This document shows, piece after piece, positions 25,699 to 27,789 of a DNA stretch of 27,789 nt. Both the position numbers and the translations under genes were made by a program. The notes below the pieces were generated by a model. It was not told where the DNA came from, did no database searches, and saw nothing but the letters and a program-made list of their open reading frames with translations. Location of the stretch: positions 1 to 27,789 of the forward strand of contig DASTMO010000091.1 in the NCBI GenBank assembly GCA_035714115.1, read 5' to 3'. Within the stretch, counting starts at the first letter, position 1; every line of letters starts with the position of its first letter. The DNA comes from CAMAVH01 sp035714115 (GTDB taxonomy: Bacteria > Pseudomonadota > Alphaproteobacteria > SMXQ01).

Positions 25699-27789
25699 TT
25701 AGAGCGTGCGCGCGACCTCCTCGATCTCGAAGCACTCGATGACGTCGTTGGCCTGAATGTCCGAGTAGTTCTCGAACGCCATGCCGCACTCGTAGCCTTC
25801 CTTGACCTCGCGCACTTCGTCCTTGAAGCGGCGCAGGGTCTTGAGCGTGCCCTCGTGGATGACGACGTTGTCGCGCAGCAGGCGGACCTTGGCGCCGCGC
25901 TTGACGGTGCCTTCGGTGACCATGCAGCCGGCGACCTTGCCGGTCTTCGTGACGTTGAACACTTCGCGGATCGTCGCGTAACCGAGGAAGCTTTCCTTCT
26001 GCGTCGGCGACAGCATGCCCGAGAGGCCAGCTTTGATGTCGTTCGTCAGATCGTAAATGATCGAGTAGTAGCGGATGTCCAAGCCGTCGCGGCGGGCCAG
26101 ATCGCGCGCCTGCGGATTGGCGCGGACGTTGAAGCCGATGATGATGGCGTTGGACGCGCGCGCCAGCGTGACGTCGGATTCGTTGATGTCGCCGACCGCG
26201 GAGTGGAGGATGCGCACCGCCACTTCTTCGGTGTTGAGCTTCTCCAAGCTGCCGACGATGGCTTCGACCGAACCCTGCACGTCGCCCTTGATGACGACGA
26301 ACAGTTCCTTGGCCGTGCCGGCGGCGATCGCCGACATCATCTGCTCGACGGTGCCGCGCGCGGCGACCGAGGTGCGGACGTCGCGGGCGCGGCGCTGGCG
26401 GAATTCGGTGACTTCGCGGGCGCGCTGCTCGTTGTCGACGACCGAGAAATCGTCGCCGGCCGACGGCGTGCCGTTGAGGCCGAGCACTTCGACCGGCATC
26501 GCCGGGCTGGCGCTTTTCACCTTCTTGCCGTGATCGTCGATCAGGGCGCGCACGCGGCCCCATTCGGCGCCGGCCACGAAGATGTCGCCAACGCTCAAGG
26601 TGCCGCGCTGGACCAGCACGGTGGCGACCGAACCGCGGCCGCGCTCCATCTTGGCTTCGATGACGACGCCTTCGGCGGCGCGGTTCGGATTGGCGCGCAG
26701 CTCCAAAACTTCGGACTGCAGCAGGATGGCTTCTTCGAGCTTCTCGAGGTTCTGGCCGGTCTTGGCCGAGACCTCGATCGCCATCACGTCGCCGCCCATG
26801 TCTTCAGTGACGATCTCGTGCTGCAGCAGCTCCTGGCGGACGCGGCCGGCATTGGAGTCGGGCTTGTCGATCTTGTTGATCGCCACGACGATCGGCACGC
26901 CGGCCGCCTTGGCATGGTGAATGGCCTCGATGGTCTGCGGCATGATGCCGTCATCGGCGGCGACGACGAGCACGACGATGTCGGTCGCCTGCGCGCCGCG
27001 CGAACGCATCGCGGTGAAGGCTTCGTGGCCCGGCGTGTCGAGGAAGGTGATCGCCGCGCCGGACTTCATATGCACCTGATAGGCGCCGATGTGCTGCGTG
27101 ATGCCGCCGGCTTCGTGGGCGGCGACGTCGGTCTTGCGCAGCGCGTCGAGCAGCGAGGTCTTGCCGTGGTCGACGTGGCCCATGACGGTGACGACCGGCG
27201 GACGCGATTCCAGCGCGACTTCTTCGTCCGCTTCGCCCTTCAGGCCCACTTCGACGTCGGCGGCGCTGACGCGTTTGAACTTATGGCCGAATTCGGACAC
27301 CACCAGCTCGGCGGTGTCGGCATCGATGCTTTGGTTGATCGTCGCCATGACGCCCATGCGCATCAGCGCCTTGATGACGTCGGTCGAACGCTCGGCCATG
27401 CGGTTCGAGAGTTCCTGCACGGTGATGACCTCGGGGATCGTCACGTCGCGCGCGAACTTCTCGACGGCCTGGCCGGAGCCCATCATCGAGCGCTTCTCGC
27501 GCTCGCGGGCGCGGCGCACCGACGCGAGCGAGCGCATGCGGTCGCCGGCGTTGTCGTCGAGCGCGCGGCTGATCGTCAGCTTGCCGCGGTTGCGATCCGC
27601 GACGCCCTTGGCCGGGGTCAGTCCCGGGCGGCGCGGCGCGGCCTTGGGCGGGCCGACGCGCTTCTTGCCGTCGTCCTCTTCGACTTCCTGAACCTGCTTG
27701 CCGGCCGGCGCGGGCGCGACCAGCTTGGGTTTGGCGGCCTGCGGCGCGGCGGTGGCGGCGGGCGCAGCCGGAGCCGGCGTCGCGACAGG
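25699..27789 (-). CDS. infB: Translation initiation factor IF-2 (5' end beyond right edge)
   Basis: IF-2 is the GTPase that places initiator tRNA on the ribosome. 696 residues lie in the window; the frame is open to position 27789 without a start, so the N terminus is missing. The visible N-terminal part is Ala/Pro/Lys-rich (linker), then KLTISRALDD, an IF2-N-like helical segment (VITVQELSNRMAERSTDVIKAL), and the G domain: G1 GHVDHGKTS, G3 DTPGHE, G4 NKID. Domains II-IV follow and end in NDVIECFEIEEVARTL. rbfA follows 43 bp downstream on the same strand. This is the start of the infB-rbfA-truB-rpsO-pnp operon. Confidence 0.98.
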   Translation of the reverse strand, partial: PVATPAPAAPAATAAPQAAKPKLVAPAPAGKQVQEVEEDDGKKRVGPPKAAPRRPGLTPAKGVADRNRGKLTISRALDDNAGDRMRSLASVRRAREREKRSMMGSGQAVEKFARDVTIPEVITVQELSNRMAERSTDVIKALMRMGVMATINQSIDADTAELVVSEFGHKFKRVSAADVEVGLKGEADEEVALESRPPVVTVMGHVDHGKTSLLDALRKTDVAAHEAGGITQHIGAYQVHMKSGAAITFLDTPGHEAFTAMRSRGAQATDIVVLVVAADDGIMPQTIEAIHHAKAAGVPIVVAINKIDKPDSNAGRVRQELLQHEIVTEDMGGDVMAIEVSAKTGQNLEKLEEAILLQSEVLELRANPNRAAEGVVIEAKMERGRGSVATVLVQRGTLSVGDIFVAGAEWGRVRALIDDHGKKVKSASPAMPVEVLGLNGTPSAGDDFSVVDNEQRAREVTEFRQRRARDVRTSVAARGTVEQMMSAIAAGTAKELFVVIKGDVQGSVEAIVGSLEKLNTEEVAVRILHSAVGDINESDVTLARASNAIIIGFNVRANPQARDLARRDGLDIRYYSIIYDLTNDIKAGLSGMLSPTQKESFLGYATIREVFNVTKTGKVAGCMVTEGTVKRGAKVRLLRDNVVIHEGTLKTLRRFKDEVREVKEGYECGMAFENYSDIQANDVIECFEIEEVARTL

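Overview
The window is a high-GC chromosomal segment from an alphaproteobacterium, with no tRNA, rRNA, IS element, phage gene or CRISPR array. Three things point to this class: the gyrB-recF-dnaN-dnaA-rpsT run beside mutM-ubiE-ubiB-coaBC-dut, an Irr-type (not classical Fur) iron regulator with an ICE-like operator nearby, and an Rrf2-cysK pair. I cannot name a genus; Rhodospirillales- or Hyphomicrobiales-like is a guess.

Layout. (1) Positions 1-8483 run on the minus strand: gyrB (5' part only), recF, dnaN, dnaA, a rhodanese overlapping or abutting dnaA, a 670-bp gene-free stretch, rpsT, an enoyl-CoA hydratase, a small exported protein and mutM. This is the replication-initiation neighbourhood. 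The gene-free stretch at 5285-5956, with clustered GANTC sites and inverted repeats, is a candidate origin but has no canonical DnaA box. (2) Positions 8579-16644 run on the plus strand: ubiE-ubiB (ubiquinone), coaBC (coenzyme A), dut (dUTP removal), then an Rrf2 regulator, cysK, a ThiF/MoeB-type E1 enzyme, a DsrE-family protein, a GNAT acetyltransferase and an exported SH3 protein. Several of these overlap by a few bases. The Rrf2-cysK-E1-DsrE part looks like a cysteine/sulfur-handling unit. (3) Positions 16669-21501 run on the minus strand: irr, rubrerythrin, a GlpC-like Fe-S protein, a DUF3501 protein and, upstream of irr, a nitronate-monooxygenase-like flavoprotein with an extra C-terminal cysteine cluster. 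An ICE-like operator sits directly upstream of a good promoter for rubrerythrin. I read this as an iron/heme-controlled peroxide or redox module. (4) Positions 21796-27789 run on the minus strand: the classical infB-rbfA-truB-rpsO-pnp translation/RNA-decay operon; infB runs off the right edge.

Most interesting points: the Irr/ICE/rubrerythrin/Fe-S/DUF3501 module; the Rrf2 regulator with one cysteine next to cysK (CymR-like logic); a recF with no ATG, GTG or TTG in frame ahead of its Walker A motif and a plausible CTG start behind a Shine-Dalgarno; a MutM zinc finger with a His in place of the last Cys; and the Cys-rich tail of the nitronate-monooxygenase-like protein. All identifications rest on reading translated sequence and motif memory; no database search was run.
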